Origin: an uncultured Acetatifactor sp.
Lineage (GTDB): Bacteria; Bacillota; Clostridia; Lachnospirales; Lachnospiraceae
DNA: 43,033 nt
Assembly (NCBI GenBank): GCA_910577185.1
Contig: CAJTLR010000028.1
Location: 1-43,033 of the forward strand
Reading direction: 5' to 3'
Below, piece by piece: positions 16,411 through 24,577 of this stretch; the first letter of the stretch is position 1, and the number at the start of each line of letters is the position of its first letter. The notes under the pieces were generated by a model. That model had not been told where the DNA came from. It worked only from the letters and a program-made list of their open reading frames with translations, and did no database searches. The translations under genes were made by a program, and so were the position numbers.

Positions 16411-18224
16411 ATCTCTTCCACCATCCCCTTCACTTGCACTATATAATCGTCATAGACCGCCGCTTCCTGATCCAGGAGACTGTCTCCCACGAAATCCACG
16501 GCTTTTTCATTGATCCCGTCTATCAGCACTTCCAGCATGATATCCCGTTCATCCGAAAATGTTTTTAAGTCTGTTCCACCCTGCTGGATCAGCTGCAGGG
16601 CCTTCCGCTCCGTCTCTGTCAGGGCAGCCCACAGCTCCTGCCATATGTCACCTGCCTGCGGCTGACTTTCCTGAAAAAATACAGACGATGAGGTTTCTTC
16701 CTGCGCCAGGCCTTGTCCGGCCCCCGCCTTCCCGGTTTCTTCCCTATGTTCTTCTGTACCGGGTATCTCACGGCATATATTTACGGGCATGCCGTCCCCG
16801 GTCATGTCCTCCGGCACAATCAGCTTCTCCTGGGTGGCATAAGCCTCCTCCCGGATCTTTTCCAGGGCGCCCGGATGAATCTTTACGACGGTCCTGGTCT
16901 CTTCCCTGTAAAATTCCTTTACCGCATCCGTGACTGCCTGTTCCAGGGAAATACCTGCTTTGCGCAGCTCATCAGCCATCACGGGACTTAAAATATTGGA
17001 GTTTGCGGAAAGTCTGTACTTGAAATTCGTCAGTTTCCTCAGCACGGATTCCATTTGTTTCATCACATAAGCCAGCAGGCGTTTTCCGCTGTCTGCCGTA
17101 ATCATGACACTGAACGTCCAATAGCCGTGGCTGCAAAGATAAATCTCCCGTCTGGACAGCACTACCCGCCTGTCCGGCAGATTCCCGGCCGGATAAAACA
17201 AGGCTCCCTGAAAAGGAGTCCACACGGCCATATTCCTTGTGGGCACAAAAATCAGGTCATCCAGGCTCCTGCTCTTCTCCAAAAACAAGGACCGCAGTCT
17301 CTCCAGGGTATGAAAAAAGCATCTCTGAACCAGATCCTGGCGTTCTTCGGTATAAAAAGAAGACTTTCTGATATCATATTTTGAAAGTCCGCAGTATAAA
17401 TCAAAATTCTCTTCCTCTTCCGAAAGGGCCGGATACTGGGAGAGCAGCTGGTTTTCTTCGGCAAATGCCCGGAAAGATTCCTCCATACCATAATAGACAT
17501 GGTAATCTTTCAGCCATTTTACCACATACTTATCCACTGATTTATCATATTCCCTGAAAGCTTCCCAGAAAAACATCAGTTTGTCCAGTCCTTCCCGGGG
17601 ACTGTCCACACCAATATTGTTAAGAAGTTCATAGATGTACAGAAAAGCGTACGACAAGGAAATATTCGTAATATCGCCCTGCCTGACCCGGGTTCTCCAG
17701 GTAAAATAAGTCCGGAGCTGGTCATATCCCATCATCTGGTAATTGGGAAAGTAAGAAGAGTATGGAACTATCTTCTCATAGGAATCCTCGAAATCTTCCA
17801 TAAACATTCCCTGTCTGTAAAAGATTTTCGCATTCTCCTGCTGTGTCCTCTGATCATAAAATCTGGAGCTGCTGAAATTCAAATGCCTGCTCTCCCTGGC
17901 AATATCCCGCATCCGGTTAAAAAGCTCCCGGACCTCATCCCTGGGCGGCATATCGATCTGATCCGGCGCCACCACATATTCCTGCCCGGCAGACCCATTC
18001 CCCTGATTCCCCGCTCCGCCACTCCAGCCTCCGTCGGCGTCATACTCTATCTCATAAAAAGGATCTTCCTTCCAGGAAATTCTATCCCTGCCGGGGGAAG
18101 GTGCCGGCTGCTGTACTGTCTCTTCCTGCGTCCGTATCTGCTCGAATATCTGAAATGCGTCATATTCTTTGTCATACTTATTCATTCCGTTTTCCGGCAC
18201 AGCCAGCCGACACTCCTTTTCCAT
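16407..18224 (-). CDS. TerB N-terminal domain-like protein, first gene of the ATPase/helicase operon
   Basis: A 605-residue soluble protein. The first ~90 residues are low in structure and rich in polar residues. The middle (about 100-330) with QRTYFTWR-type aromatic helices, SYAFLYIYELLNNIG and the DKYVVKWLKDYHVYYG segment resembles the TerB_N domain; the C-terminal ~110 residues, acidic and helical with ALTETERKALQLI, resemble TerB_C. A classical TerB metal-binding domain is not obvious. A comparative-genomics study of Ter systems linked TerB_N/TerB_C proteins to stress and defence loci with ATPases and helicases. The start has a poor SD, but the promoter 22 nt upstream leaves little choice; an ATG 13 codons in is possible. 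Function unknown. Confidence 0.65.
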   Translation of the reverse strand: MEKECRLAVPENGMNKYDKEYDAFQIFEQIRTQEETVQQPAPSPGRDRISWKEDPFYEIEYDADGGWSGGAGNQGNGSAGQEYVVAPDQIDMPPRDEVRELFNRMRDIARESRHLNFSSSRFYDQRTQQENAKIFYRQGMFMEDFEDSYEKIVPYSSYFPNYQMMGYDQLRTYFTWRTRVRQGDITNISLSYAFLYIYELLNNIGVDSPREGLDKLMFFWEAFREYDKSVDKYVVKWLKDYHVYYGMEESFRAFAEENQLLSQYPALSEEEENFDLYCGLSKYDIRKSSFYTEERQDLVQRCFFHTLERLRSLFLEKSRSLDDLIFVPTRNMAVWTPFQGALFYPAGNLPDRRVVLSRREIYLCSHGYWTFSVMITADSGKRLLAYVMKQMESVLRKLTNFKYRLSANSNILSPVMADELRKAGISLEQAVTDAVKEFYREETRTVVKIHPGALEKIREEAYATQEKLIVPEDMTGDGMPVNICREIPGTEEHREETGKAGAGQGLAQEETSSSVFFQESQPQAGDIWQELWAALTETERKALQLIQQGGTDLKTFSDERDIMLEVLIDGINEKAVDFVGDSLLDQEAAVYDDYIVQVKGMVEEI

Positions 18225-18246
18225 TTATCTGCCAAACATTTGTTCC

Positions 18247-18275
18247 ATTGTATCAGATTTTTTCTCAGGAGTCAA
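18247..18275 (-). promoter_or_regulatory. Sigma-A-type promoter of the TerB_N/ATPase/helicase operon
   Basis: On the minus strand TTGACT (18270-18275) is separated by exactly 17 nt from TACAAT (18247-18252). The -35 begins directly after the stop codon of the GH2 gene, and the expected start of transcription lies about 15 nt before the ATG at 18224. Nearly consensus, so expression may be constitutive. Confidence 0.75.
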
Positions 18276-20093
18276 TCACATATTTTCAATTGCAGCCGGA
18301 GTTTTGAAGCCTTCCCGGATGACATGATACATTTCCGGGGAAAATTTCGGCTCCCTCGCATATGTATACAGTCCGTTCTGTTCCTGCTCCACATCGGTCA
18401 GCTGCGTATAACAGAAGGCACACATACGGGGATTTCCCAGAAGAACTTTTGTCAGGCCTGCAATGCGTCCTGCCGCTTCCTCCTGGGTACGGGGACGCTT
18501 TCCGTATCCCCAGCCTGTGCTTTCGTCGTCCTCTTCCGTCTCTGTCTCCTGGATTTCTCCTGCCGCCAGGGCCCTGGCATGCTCTGCCGCTTCCTCTGCG
18601 TTCCACCAGGTACCGCCGTATTCACTGATAAAATAAGCCTCTCCCCGGTACTGCTGACGCTTCGGATAATTGTCGTAGGGCTCACAGCCCGCCCCGTGAA
18701 ACTCCGCAAATTTTTCCGGATCCTGCTCATAATCGTGAATATCGTAAATATCCGTGAGCACATGGTAATTGCCGCTGGTGTCAATCACCGGGCGGGTAGG
18801 ATCCACGGCCTTTGTGGCCAGATAAATCCCTGACAGCACTCTGTCATTCTGTTTTCTGCCATCGTAATCCCAGGTCTCGTTAAACGGACACCAGCCCACA
18901 ATGGAAGGATGACTGAAATCCCGTTTCACGGCTTCCAGCCACTCCGGAAGAACGGTGCACAATGCTTCGGCAGACGAAATGTCCAGCCCCCAGTTGGGAA
19001 ACTCTCCCCATACCAGATACCCCAGCTTGTCTGCCCAGTACAGATAACGCTCCTCGAAAATTTTCTCATGAAGCCTTGCGCCGTTGAATCCCAGGTCCAT
19101 GGACAATTCAATATCCCTTTTCAGTGCCTCCTCAGTGGGCGCCGTATAAATCCCATCGGGATAAAAGCCCTGGTCCAGCACCAGGCGCTGGAAAACGGGT
19201 TTTCCGTTCAGCAGAATCGCCCCTCCGGATACTTCCACTTTCCGCAGTCCAAAATAAGATGCCACCTGGTCACAATTTCCCTTCTCTCCGGAAAGTGTCA
19301 GCTTCAGGTCGTAGAGGGCCGGGGATGCAGGCTCCCAAAGACTTGTCCTGTCCAAAGGCAGTGTAAAGGAAGTGCAGGTTCCGGTCACCGCCACACTCTG
19401 CGCCCCGGCTATTTCTCCCTCCAGCCACGCTTCGCCCTGCAGGGACATTCCGTCCTGCGGAAGATTCACAAACGCACGGATATGCGCGCAGGAATTATCG
19501 GGATCCGGTATGATTTCCACGGATGTCAGATAGGTCCGGGGCACATATTCCACCCATACTGTCTGCCAGATTCCTGTGGTTCTGGTATAAAAACATCCCC
19601 TGGAGGCAAAACGGCTGCTCTGCTTTCCCCCGGGCTGTCTGCCTGTGCGCAAATGGTCTGCCGCATACACGGTCAGGTGATTTTCGCCGGCAGAAACCAG
19701 TTCCGTAATGTCACAACAAAAAGAAGTATAGCCGCCATCATGAATTCCCGCCGGCTCTCCGTTCACGAAAACCTCACAGTGGTAATCCACTGCCCCGAAA
19801 TGAAGCAGCAGCCGTCCCTGAAGCTGCGCTTCCGTCACATCCAGAATCCTGTGATACCACACCGCTTCCATGAAATCTGTATATCCCACACCGGAAAGCC
19901 GGCTCTCCGGGCAAAATGGAACCATAATCTGTCTCTGATAGTCCGTTCTGTCCTGCCAGCCCTGCTCTTTGCCTGAATCCCCAAAGTCAAAATCAAAGTC
20001 CCAAAGTCCGTTCAGGTTCAGCCAGCTGCCGCGGTAAAACTGCGGCCTGGGATGTTCCGGCCTCGGTACCGGATTCTGCTGCGCCATACTCAT
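18276..20093 (-). CDS. Glycoside hydrolase family 2 enzyme
   Basis: A 605-residue GH2 protein with the usual order: N-terminal sugar-binding jelly roll (SWLNLNGLWDFDFD near residue 20; GAVDYHCEVFVNG near 110), an Ig-like domain, and a TIM barrel (from about 280). The acid/base glutamate is E406 in WCPFNETWD and the nucleophile is E491 in FISEYGG. No signal peptide, so it acts in the cytosol. Substrate could be a beta-galactoside, beta-glucuronide or beta-mannoside. SD AAGGAGG sits 5 nt before the ATG at 20093; the frame runs nine codons further upstream. It has its own promoter (20231-20259) and a leader of about 130 nt. Confidence 0.9.
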   Translation of the reverse strand: MSMAQQNPVPRPEHPRPQFYRGSWLNLNGLWDFDFDFGDSGKEQGWQDRTDYQRQIMVPFCPESRLSGVGYTDFMEAVWYHRILDVTEAQLQGRLLLHFGAVDYHCEVFVNGEPAGIHDGGYTSFCCDITELVSAGENHLTVYAADHLRTGRQPGGKQSSRFASRGCFYTRTTGIWQTVWVEYVPRTYLTSVEIIPDPDNSCAHIRAFVNLPQDGMSLQGEAWLEGEIAGAQSVAVTGTCTSFTLPLDRTSLWEPASPALYDLKLTLSGEKGNCDQVASYFGLRKVEVSGGAILLNGKPVFQRLVLDQGFYPDGIYTAPTEEALKRDIELSMDLGFNGARLHEKIFEERYLYWADKLGYLVWGEFPNWGLDISSAEALCTVLPEWLEAVKRDFSHPSIVGWCPFNETWDYDGRKQNDRVLSGIYLATKAVDPTRPVIDTSGNYHVLTDIYDIHDYEQDPEKFAEFHGAGCEPYDNYPKRQQYRGEAYFISEYGGTWWNAEEAAEHARALAAGEIQETETEEDDESTGWGYGKRPRTQEEAAGRIAGLTKVLLGNPRMCAFCYTQLTDVEQEQNGLYTYAREPKFSPEMYHVIREGFKTPAAIENM

Positions 20094-20230
20094 ATCTGCC
20101 TCCTTATGCCAGTTCCGCAATCGGCTTTTTCATGCCCTCTTTTACGAAAATATTTCCGACCCCATTCCCTGCGTCCGAAAATCCTCCGGGCCCTTCCCCA
20201 GCCTCATGCCGTTTTTCCCTACTGTTTATC

Positions 20231-20259
20231 ATTATATAGAACTCTCCCTGAAAAAGCAA
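20231..20259 (-). promoter_or_regulatory. Promoter of the GH2 gene
   Basis: Minus strand TTGCTT (20254-20259), 17-nt spacer, perfect TATAAT (20231-20236). Transcription would start near 20224, leaving a ~130-nt leader before the ATG at 20093. Part of that leader (20129-20200) resembles the repeat found upstream of the GT4 glycosyltransferase. Confidence 0.75.
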
Positions 20260-20318
20260 TTTTTATCTGTTCCCAATGATAAAAAGACCGCAAAAAGAGA
20301 GCAAAATCACTGCCCTGT

Positions 20319-21065
20319 TCAAAAATCGCTTTGTATCTGTTTTTTATTGGCTTTTACCAGCAACATCATCGGACGGCGTAATTCGTCTTTCATTCCCGGA
20401 ATACGCATCATTTCTCCGGCGGGCTCTGCTTCCACCACTGCATTCAGTTCAAATCCACTGTTCAATAATCCCATCAGTATCTGTGTGAGCGTATGGTGCT
20501 GTTTCACTACATCGCATCCCAAAAAATGTGTGTTCCGTTTTCCCGGAATGAAATAATTATCCACCGGCCAGTATTGGGGCGCCCCGGCCTCAGTATAAAT
20601 CCAGTCCTGCCCAACTCCTGCGGTAAAAACAGGATGTTCCATATTAAAAATAAACGTTCCCCCCTGCTTCAGCGTTCTATATACCATTTGAAATACATTC
20701 TCAATATTCTCAATGTAATGCAGCGCCAGATTGGAAACAACACAATCCCACATGCTTTCCGGGTACTCATATTCCTCTATTCCGCAGACACGATACGCAA
20801 TTGTTTTTTCGGCGTTCCGCTTTTTTGCTTCTTCAATCATTTTTCGGCTCAAATCAAGCCCTAACACTTGTGCGGCCCCTTGTTCTGCCGCAAAGGCACA
20901 ATGCCAGCCATAACCGCATCCCAAATCCAGGACGGCTTTTCCCTGAAGCGGTGGAAACAAGGGCTTTAACTGATGCCATTCTCCGGCAGCGCTCAGACCA
21001 TCTCTGCTGCGAGACATTTTTCTGTATTCTTCAAAAAACTTTTCATTATCATATTCATTATTCAT
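20319..21065 (-). CDS. Class I SAM-dependent methyltransferase
   Basis: A 248-residue small-molecule-type methyltransferase with motif I VLDLGCGYGWHC (about residue 43), an acidic ribose-binding residue in VLGLDLS, and post-I segments WDCVVSNLALHYI and LKQGGTFIFNMEHPVF. The frame is open 31 codons upstream, but that part holds the -10 region (ATTATA on the plus strand, 21099-21104) and AGGAGG lies 9-10 nt before the ATG at 21065. Single-gene unit on the minus strand. Substrate unknown. Confidence 0.85.
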   Translation of the reverse strand: MNNEYDNEKFFEEYRKMSRSRDGLSAAGEWHQLKPLFPPLQGKAVLDLGCGYGWHCAFAAEQGAAQVLGLDLSRKMIEEAKKRNAEKTIAYRVCGIEEYEYPESMWDCVVSNLALHYIENIENVFQMVYRTLKQGGTFIFNMEHPVFTAGVGQDWIYTEAGAPQYWPVDNYFIPGKRNTHFLGCDVVKQHHTLTQILMGLLNSGFELNAVVEAEPAGEMMRIPGMKDELRRPMMLLVKANKKQIQSDF

Positions 21066-21209
21066 GACGAATTGTCCTCCTGCTCCCATTTGGCTGTTAT
21101 TATAGCATAATTCCGAGAGCCCGGACATAGGGAATTCTTGCTTTTTTCCCTCTGACAAGATATACTCATGGGGAAAGAACGCTATCCCCGTCCAACATAC
21201 CTCTGCCCG

Positions 21210-21293
21210 GATTTTCAGAATCCCTGTGAAAAAGAGTGAACTGACTGATTTTCAGAAAGAGGGGCTTGAAAATCTGAGTCAAACGGATATACT
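21210..21293 (+). promoter_or_regulatory. Promoter and probable operator of the TetR/ABC operon
   Basis: TTGAAA (21266-21271), 16-nt spacer, TATACT (21288-21293). GATTTTCA (21247-21254) and its complement TGAAAATC (21267-21274) form an inverted repeat with a 12-nt gap whose right half covers the -35. A second GATTTTCAGAA occurs at 21210-21220. This is a typical place for autorepression by the TetR-type regulator encoded just downstream. Confidence 0.6.
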
Positions 21294-21338
21294 TTAACCA
21301 ACCGGATCAATCAAACCAAAACAGTCGGGGGTGATGGC

Positions 21339-21959
21339 GTGAGTGAAAGATTTAAAGATCTTCCGGAGGAAAAACAGATTTCTATTTTAAAGGCAGCAAT
21401 GGAAGTCTTTGCAAGGTATGAATACAAAAAAGCGTCTACTGATCTGATCGCATCCAGGGCAGGCGTTTCCAAAGGATTGCTTTTTTACTATTTTCGAAAC
21501 AAAAAAGATTTATATCTCACCGTATATGAATATGTAAAACAGATCATCACGGAAGGAGTGGCCGATTCCAGACTTCTGGAAATCACGGATTTTTTTGAGC
21601 TGGTAACCTATGCCACCATGAAAAAAATCAGGATTTTAGCTGATAATCCATATATTGTTGAATTTTCAGTCCGCTCTTTTTATTCCGATAAGGAAGAAAT
21701 CTCCGGTGATTTGAAGCTGAAAAGCAAGGAGGTCATAGCCCAGAATTATCATCAGTATTTCAGTAAAGTGGATTTCTACAAATTCAAGGAAAATGTAAAT
21801 CCGTTTGAGCTGTTCAAAATGATGATCTGGCTGGTTGACGGCTATGTCCATGAGAAGCAAATGAACAATGAACCATTATGTCTGGAGACAATCAGCAGTG
21901 TATTTGCAAACTGGACCGGAATGTTGAAACAGATTGCGTATAAGGAGGAGTATTTATGA
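21339..21959 (+). CDS. TetR/AcrR-family transcriptional regulator
   Basis: A 206-residue regulator. The N-terminal helix-turn-helix (about residues 12-58) contains the family core ASTDLIASRAGVSKGLLFYYF; the C-terminal ligand domain is variable, as usual. It starts with GTG just after GGGGGTGAT; no in-frame ATG fits the conserved N-terminus. The end overlaps the ABC ATPase gene by 4 nt (ATGA), so regulator and transporter are one operon. It most likely represses its own operon by binding the GATTTTCA inverted repeat and is released by a substrate of the transporter; this is inference from arrangement. Confidence 0.9.
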   Translation: MSERFKDLPEEKQISILKAAMEVFARYEYKKASTDLIASRAGVSKGLLFYYFRNKKDLYLTVYEYVKQIITEGVADSRLLEITDFFELVTYATMKKIRILADNPYIVEFSVRSFYSDKEEISGDLKLKSKEVIAQNYHQYFSKVDFYKFKENVNPFELFKMMIWLVDGYVHEKQMNNEPLCLETISSVFANWTGMLKQIAYKEEYL

Positions 21960-22789
21960 ACGCCATTCAGATTGAAAACCTGGTCCGTGATTACGGAGCC
22001 GGAAAAGGTGTGTTTGATGTATCCTTTCATGTAAAACAAGGGGAAGCCTTTGGATTTCTGGGCCCCAACGGAGCCGGCAAAACCACCACCATACGCCATT
22101 TGATGGGCTTTCTGAAGCCCCGGTCCGGAAAATGCATCATAGATGGCCTGGACTGCTGGAATGAAAGGGAAAAAGTACAGGCAAAGCTGGGGTATATTCC
22201 CGGTGAAATCAGTTTCTTCGACGATATGACAGGCACAGAATTTCTGCGGTTTATCGCAAAATACCGCAGGATCGGTACACAGAACCGCAAAGAGGAGATT
22301 CTGGAACGTTTTGAATTAGACCCCAGCGGTAAAACCAAAAAAATGAGCAAAGGAATGAAACAAAAGCTGGGAATCGTGGCTGCTTTCATGCATGACCCGG
22401 ATATTCTCATTCTGGATGAGCCCACCAGCGGACTGGATCCGCTGATGCAGAGCAGGTTCATTGACTTAATCGGGGAAGAAAAAAAGCGTGGCAAGACAAT
22501 ACTCATGTCAAGCCATATGTTTGAGGAAGTGGAAAGGACTTGTGACCGCATCGGGATCATCCGGAAAGGCAGGATGGTGGCCGTTGATGCCGCCGACACC
22601 CTTCGGGAACGCCATACCCGCAATTATACCGTGACTCTCGAAAACGAATCTGCCGCCATGGCATTTGCCCGGGATTTTGAGGGTGTGCGCGATGGATTGA
22701 AAGTCACCGTTACCACGAAACAAAGTCTGGAAGAAATCTTTATGAATTATTATGGGGGTGAGAAGCATGATAAACATGGCGTTATATAA
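21956..22789 (+). CDS. ABC transporter ATP-binding protein
   Basis: A 277-residue ATPase of the drug/peptide efflux (DrrA/CcmA) type: Walker A GPNGAGKTT (about 38-46), Q-loop near GYIPGEISFF, signature MSKGMKQKL, Walker B ILILDEPTSGLD and switch H in MSSHMF. The C-terminal 70 residues have the extra domain seen in ABC-2 exporters. It overlaps the TetR gene by 4 nt upstream and the permease gene by 23 nt downstream. Substrate unknown; the TetR partner suggests a toxic or signalling small molecule. Confidence 0.92.
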   Translation: MNAIQIENLVRDYGAGKGVFDVSFHVKQGEAFGFLGPNGAGKTTTIRHLMGFLKPRSGKCIIDGLDCWNEREKVQAKLGYIPGEISFFDDMTGTEFLRFIAKYRRIGTQNRKEEILERFELDPSGKTKKMSKGMKQKLGIVAAFMHDPDILILDEPTSGLDPLMQSRFIDLIGEEKKRGKTILMSSHMFEEVERTCDRIGIIRKGRMVAVDAADTLRERHTRNYTVTLENESAAMAFARDFEGVRDGLKVTVTTKQSLEEIFMNYYGGEKHDKHGVI

Positions 22790-23567
22790 AAGGGAAATGA
22801 AGGGAAGCATAAAACTGCTGGTCATTTTGGGCGCAATCATTACCATGTATGTTTCCATTATTATCAGTATGTATGACCCTGAAATGATGAAAACGCTGGA
22901 CAGTTTTGCGCAGGCCATGCCGGAGCTGATGGCCGCCGTGGGCATGAATGCCGATGCCGGAACGCTTCTGGGTTTCATGGTATCCTATCTCTATGGATTC
23001 ATACTGCTGATTTTTCCCATGTTATTCTGTGTGCTCCGCGGAAATGCCCTGGTTGCCAGATATGTGGATAACGGCTCCATGGCTTTGCTGACCGCGGCTC
23101 CTGTAAAGCGGCGCACCATAGCATTTACGCAGATGACAGTGCTGGCAGGCGGAATTGTGCTGCTTGTCCTTTACAGTACGGTCCTGGAATTGATCTGCGC
23201 CGAAAGCGGATTTCCGGGTGAATTGGATGTGACAGCTCTTTTGTGTCTGAACGGCGGTCTGCTGTGCCTGCATTTGTTTATTGGCAGCATATGTTTTCTT
23301 TCCTCCTGCCTGTTTTCAGATACAAAATACAGCGTCGCCTTTGGGGCGGGAATTCCAATCTTTATGTATGTGCTGCAAATGCTTGCCAATGTGGGCGGCG
23401 ATGCGGAAAACGCAAAATATTTTACCTTCTTCACCCTGTTCCGGCCGGAAGACATTCTTGCCGGAGAAAGCGGGGCTGCGGCCGGTATCCTTATCCTTCT
23501 GGCAGGATGCGTTCTATTTTATGCATTGGGAATTATCATATTTCACCGAAAAGACCTGCACTTATAA
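22767..23567 (+). CDS. ABC-2-type permease
   Basis: A 266-residue membrane protein with about six hydrophobic segments, in the ABC-2 permease layout (short N-terminal amphipathic stretch, first TM near residue 20, last TM near 245-262). The frame opens five codons earlier, but GGGGGTGAG lies just upstream of the ATG at 22767 (MINMALYKRE). It overlaps the ATPase gene by 23 nt and is clearly its partner. Each functional transporter would need two copies of it and two of the ATPase. Confidence 0.88.
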   Translation: MINMALYKREMKGSIKLLVILGAIITMYVSIIISMYDPEMMKTLDSFAQAMPELMAAVGMNADAGTLLGFMVSYLYGFILLIFPMLFCVLRGNALVARYVDNGSMALLTAAPVKRRTIAFTQMTVLAGGIVLLVLYSTVLELICAESGFPGELDVTALLCLNGGLLCLHLFIGSICFLSSCLFSDTKYSVAFGAGIPIFMYVLQMLANVGGDAENAKYFTFFTLFRPEDILAGESGAAAGILILLAGCVLFYALGIIIFHRKDLHL

Positions 23568-23575
23568 TGGCAGGC

Positions 23576-23620
23576 CAAATCTGGCCCGGCCAAATCTGGC
23601 CCGGCCGAATCTGGCCCGGC
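23576..23620 (+). repeat. Three tandem copies of a 15-bp unit
   Basis: CAAATCTGGCCCGGC occurs at 23576-23590 and 23591-23605, and once more with one change (CGAATCTGGCCCGGC) at 23606-23620. It starts 8 nt after the permease stop, between two plus-strand operons. Each junction contains GGCC palindromes, so RNA hairpins are possible. The repeat is in an open frame but there is no sign of translation. Confidence 0.85.
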
Positions 23621-23732
23621 AGTATATTCTGACATTGACAGAAATTTCACATATAAAGGGCGGTTCGTATCCCGGGCAGTCAGAACAGGCCAGGAACAAG
23701 GATGCAAAATACCAAAAAGGAGTTTACCTGTC

Positions 23733-24413
23733 TTGAAAAATATATTGATTGTGGATGATGATGTTTATATCGGAGATGCACTTACGGAATCACTTTCCCG
23801 GGAAGGCTACCTGGTCTCCCGGGCTTATTCCGGGACGGAAGCCCTCCTGATTCTGGAACGCACCAGACCTGATCTGATGCTTCTGGATTTAATGCTGCCG
23901 GGGCTGAACGGGGAGGATGTCCTCACATGCATCCGTCAAAAACAGCTCTCCCGGGAAATTCCCGTCATAGTTCTCAGCGCCAGGGCCGATGTGGACGGAA
24001 AAGTAAATCTGCTGTTGGACGGCGCCGTTGATTATGTCACAAAGCCTTTTGATACCCGGGAGCTTCTGGCCAGAATTGCCGTGCAGCTCCGGCTCCATGC
24101 TTTTACGGACACTCCCTCCCTGATGACGTTCGGCGGACTAACGCTGGACGTCCGCACCCGCTCGGTATCACTGGAAGGTCATCCGGTACACCTGACGCGG
24201 ACGGAATATGCCATTCTCAAACTGCTCCTGCAAAATCCTGCCCAGGTCATGACAAAATCCCTGCTGCTGGACCGAATCTGCGAAGATACGCCCGACTGTA
24301 CGGAAGTATCCCTGAAAATGCATATCAGCAATCTGCGCAAAAAATTCCGCGACATAAACGGCAAAGATTATATTGAGGCAGTCTGGGGGATCGGCTTCCG
24401 GTTAAAGGAATAA
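23733..24413 (+). CDS. OmpR-family response regulator of an ABC resistance cassette
   Basis: A 226-residue regulator: receiver with D8-D10, phospho-acceptor D52 (LLDLMLPGLNG) and K104 (VTKPF), followed by an OmpR-type winged helix ending in VWGIGFRLKE. Start is TTG at 23733, 10 nt after AAGGAG; no ATG or GTG fits the conserved N-terminus MKNILIVDDD. Its kinase is encoded at 26460 after an ATPase and a permease, the arrangement regulator-ATPase-permease-kinase common in bacitracin and lantibiotic resistance loci. It probably activates the transporter promoter near the direct repeats at 24500-24561. Confidence 0.92.
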   Translation: MKNILIVDDDVYIGDALTESLSREGYLVSRAYSGTEALLILERTRPDLMLLDLMLPGLNGEDVLTCIRQKQLSREIPVIVLSARADVDGKVNLLLDGAVDYVTKPFDTRELLARIAVQLRLHAFTDTPSLMTFGGLTLDVRTRSVSLEGHPVHLTRTEYAILKLLLQNPAQVMTKSLLLDRICEDTPDCTEVSLKMHISNLRKKFRDINGKDYIEAVWGIGFRLKE

Positions 24414-24499
24414 AATCTTTACGATTTCCATACCATTTTCTTTACCGCTTCCTTTATTCCTTTCTGCTACTATCCTACCGTAACCCAAGTATAAGTAAA

Positions 24500-24561
24500 A
24501 CGGACGGCTGGCTGCGGTGCTGGATCAGCAGACTGCACGGACGGCTGGCTGCGGTACTGGA
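24500..24561 (+). repeat. 25-bp direct repeat in the leader of the ABC resistance genes
   Basis: ACGGACGGCTGGCTGCGGT(G/A)CTGGA occurs at 24500-24524 and 24537-24561, one base apart in sequence, with a period of 37 nt. The second copy ends 5 nt before AAGGAG and 16 nt before the ATG of the ATPase. A tandem binding site for the response regulator or an RNA structure are both possible; a recent tandem duplication is the simplest origin. Confidence 0.85.
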
Positions 24562-24577
24562 ATAAGGAGACAAAAAT

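Noticed and set aside
14245..16446. Very long plus-strand open frame opposite the helicase and ATPase genes
   Set aside because: It is antisense to two genes with complete catalytic motifs, has composition typical of reverse-strand translation and no recognisable domain.
12808..18224. Complete BREX phage-defence cluster
   Set aside because: Only a BrxD-like ATPase and a BrxHI-like helicase are present. No methyltransferase, PglZ, Lon-like protease or BrxA/B/C gene is found in the neighbouring 10 kb on either side.
23281..23736. Protein with RPNLARPNLARPNLAR repeats
   Set aside because: The frame overlaps the permease gene and the repeat arises from the 15-bp DNA triplication; no start site with an SD and no family match.
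23576..24561. CRISPR array
   Set aside because: The two short repeat groups are simple tandem duplications without regular unique spacers, and no cas gene is present.
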